Under the pieces are notes generated by a model. That model had not been told where the DNA came from, did not search any database, and saw nothing but the letters and a program-made list of their open reading frames with translations. Positions 6,204-6,405 of a DNA stretch of 6,405 nt are shown here, piece by piece. The stretch is from Treponema sp. GTDB taxonomy: Bacteria > Spirochaetota > Spirochaetia > Treponematales > Breznakiellaceae. The first letter of the stretch is position 1. Each line of letters starts with the position of its first letter. The stretch is taken from NCBI GenBank assembly GCA_009785045.1, contig WQXC01000092.1, forward strand, positions 1 to 6,405. The letters run 5' to 3'. The translations under genes and the position numbers were made by a program.

Positions 6204-6405
6204 ATGTCTGTCCTCCATTGTTCTAGAATTTGCATACGCTATTGCATAAGCATATGCGTCTATTCGGGCTGATTTGCCCTGCTGAGCTATCTTAATGCTT
6301 ATAAGCTCAATGTCTGATCGATTTAACTTATTTCCAAGGTTCCTTAACCATACACAATCTTCAGCCGAAAGTTCCCGACTGTCGATTATTTGTATCGGAA
6401 AAATA
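6012..6405 (-). CDS. C-terminal part of an Rpn-like / putative transposase-family nuclease (5' partial)
   Basis: The minus-strand frame is open from the right edge (first full codon at 6404) to TAA at 6014-6012, giving 130 residues; the ATG at 6218 is internal and has no ribosome binding site of its own. The visible part begins IFPIQIIDSRELSAED, continues CVWLRNLGNKLNRSDIELI, then IDAYAYAIAYANSRTMEDRH, and ends with FLERAGFIDKWQAEERQKW and a charged coiled coil (about residues 105-130). This resembles, from memory, the C-terminal region of the treponemal Rpn / TIGR01784 'T_den_put_tspse' PD-(D/E)XK family, which often ends in a G-L/F-I-x-x-W-x-A-E segment plus a charged helix. The catalytic nuclease domain would lie beyond the window, so it cannot be confirmed. 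Members are linked to recombination and phage defence. A terminator follows the stop. It converges on the barrel gene. Confidence 0.65.
   Translation of the reverse strand, partial: IFPIQIIDSRELSAEDCVWLRNLGNKLNRSDIELISIKIAQQGKSARIDAYAYAIAYANSRTMEDRHMTRKASSNNKPEFEQFLERAGFIDKWQAEERQKWVSVVADKDTENANMKAEIEQLRAQLESKK
6212..6216 (-). promoter_or_regulatory. Internal Shine-Dalgarno within the Rpn-like gene
   Basis: GGAGG on the minus strand (CCTCC on plus), 8 bases from the in-frame ATG at 6203-6201. It lies within codons for Met-Glu-Asp (ATG GAG GAC). I see no strong -35/-10 pair just upstream, so an internal product would most likely come from the full-length mRNA. Confidence 0.55.

Noticed and set aside
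5998..6249. Plus-strand ORF of 83 codons
   Set aside because: It lies opposite the Rpn-like coding frame, has no ribosome binding site, starts inside the terminator stem, and its Ser/Cys-rich translation looks like an antisense shadow.

Overview
The window looks like a spirochaete chromosome, most likely Treponema. Evidence: tandem flagellar rod genes of the flgF/flhO-flgG type, a short FlgJ that has only the rod-binding domain (usual in spirochaetes with periplasmic flagella), a membrane-bound class III adenylate cyclase, and a C-terminal fragment that resembles the Rpn/'T_den_put_tspse' nuclease family, which is abundant in treponemes. The species cannot be fixed from the sequence alone.

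Layout. (1) Positions 1-1791, plus strand: the end of a flagellar rod operon, with an flgF/flhO-type gene (5' end outside the window), flgG, and a single-domain flgJ that starts at GTG. The 61 bases between flgG and flgJ hold a 10-base-period degenerate repeat and a small hairpin. (2) Positions 1792-1889: an intergenic region with a near-consensus extended -10 promoter. (3) Positions 1890-5342, plus strand: a two-gene unit coding for a periplasmic-sensor/HAMP/adenylate cyclase and an inner-membrane-anchored periplasmic protein with a FecR-like domain, two tandem FN3-like repeats, a Pro/Ala linker and a terminal LysM. (4) Positions 5388-5945, plus strand: a small outer-membrane beta-barrel protein with its own TATAAT box so close to the likely ATG that the mRNA may be leaderless. 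(5) Positions 5967-5999: a hairpin whose T-tract lies on the minus strand. (6) Positions 6012-6405, minus strand: the C-terminal 130 codons of a gene entering from the right edge. Only its last 68 codons form an ATG-initiated ORF, but the frame stays open to the window edge.

How the parts fit. Genes 1-3 build the periplasmic flagellar rod. The cyclase probably turns a periplasmic signal into cytoplasmic cAMP. The FecR/LysM protein encoded 9 bases after it could link inner membrane to peptidoglycan and may work with the cyclase (inference). The barrel protein adds an outer-membrane component. The most interesting point is in the right-hand minus-strand gene: an in-frame internal ATG preceded by a perfect GGAGG at 8-base spacing could yield a 63-residue C-terminal protein. 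That matches the arrangement described for Rpn nucleases, where an intragenic short product acts as antitoxin to the full-length nuclease. The nuclease domain itself lies outside the window, so the proposal is testable but not proven here.
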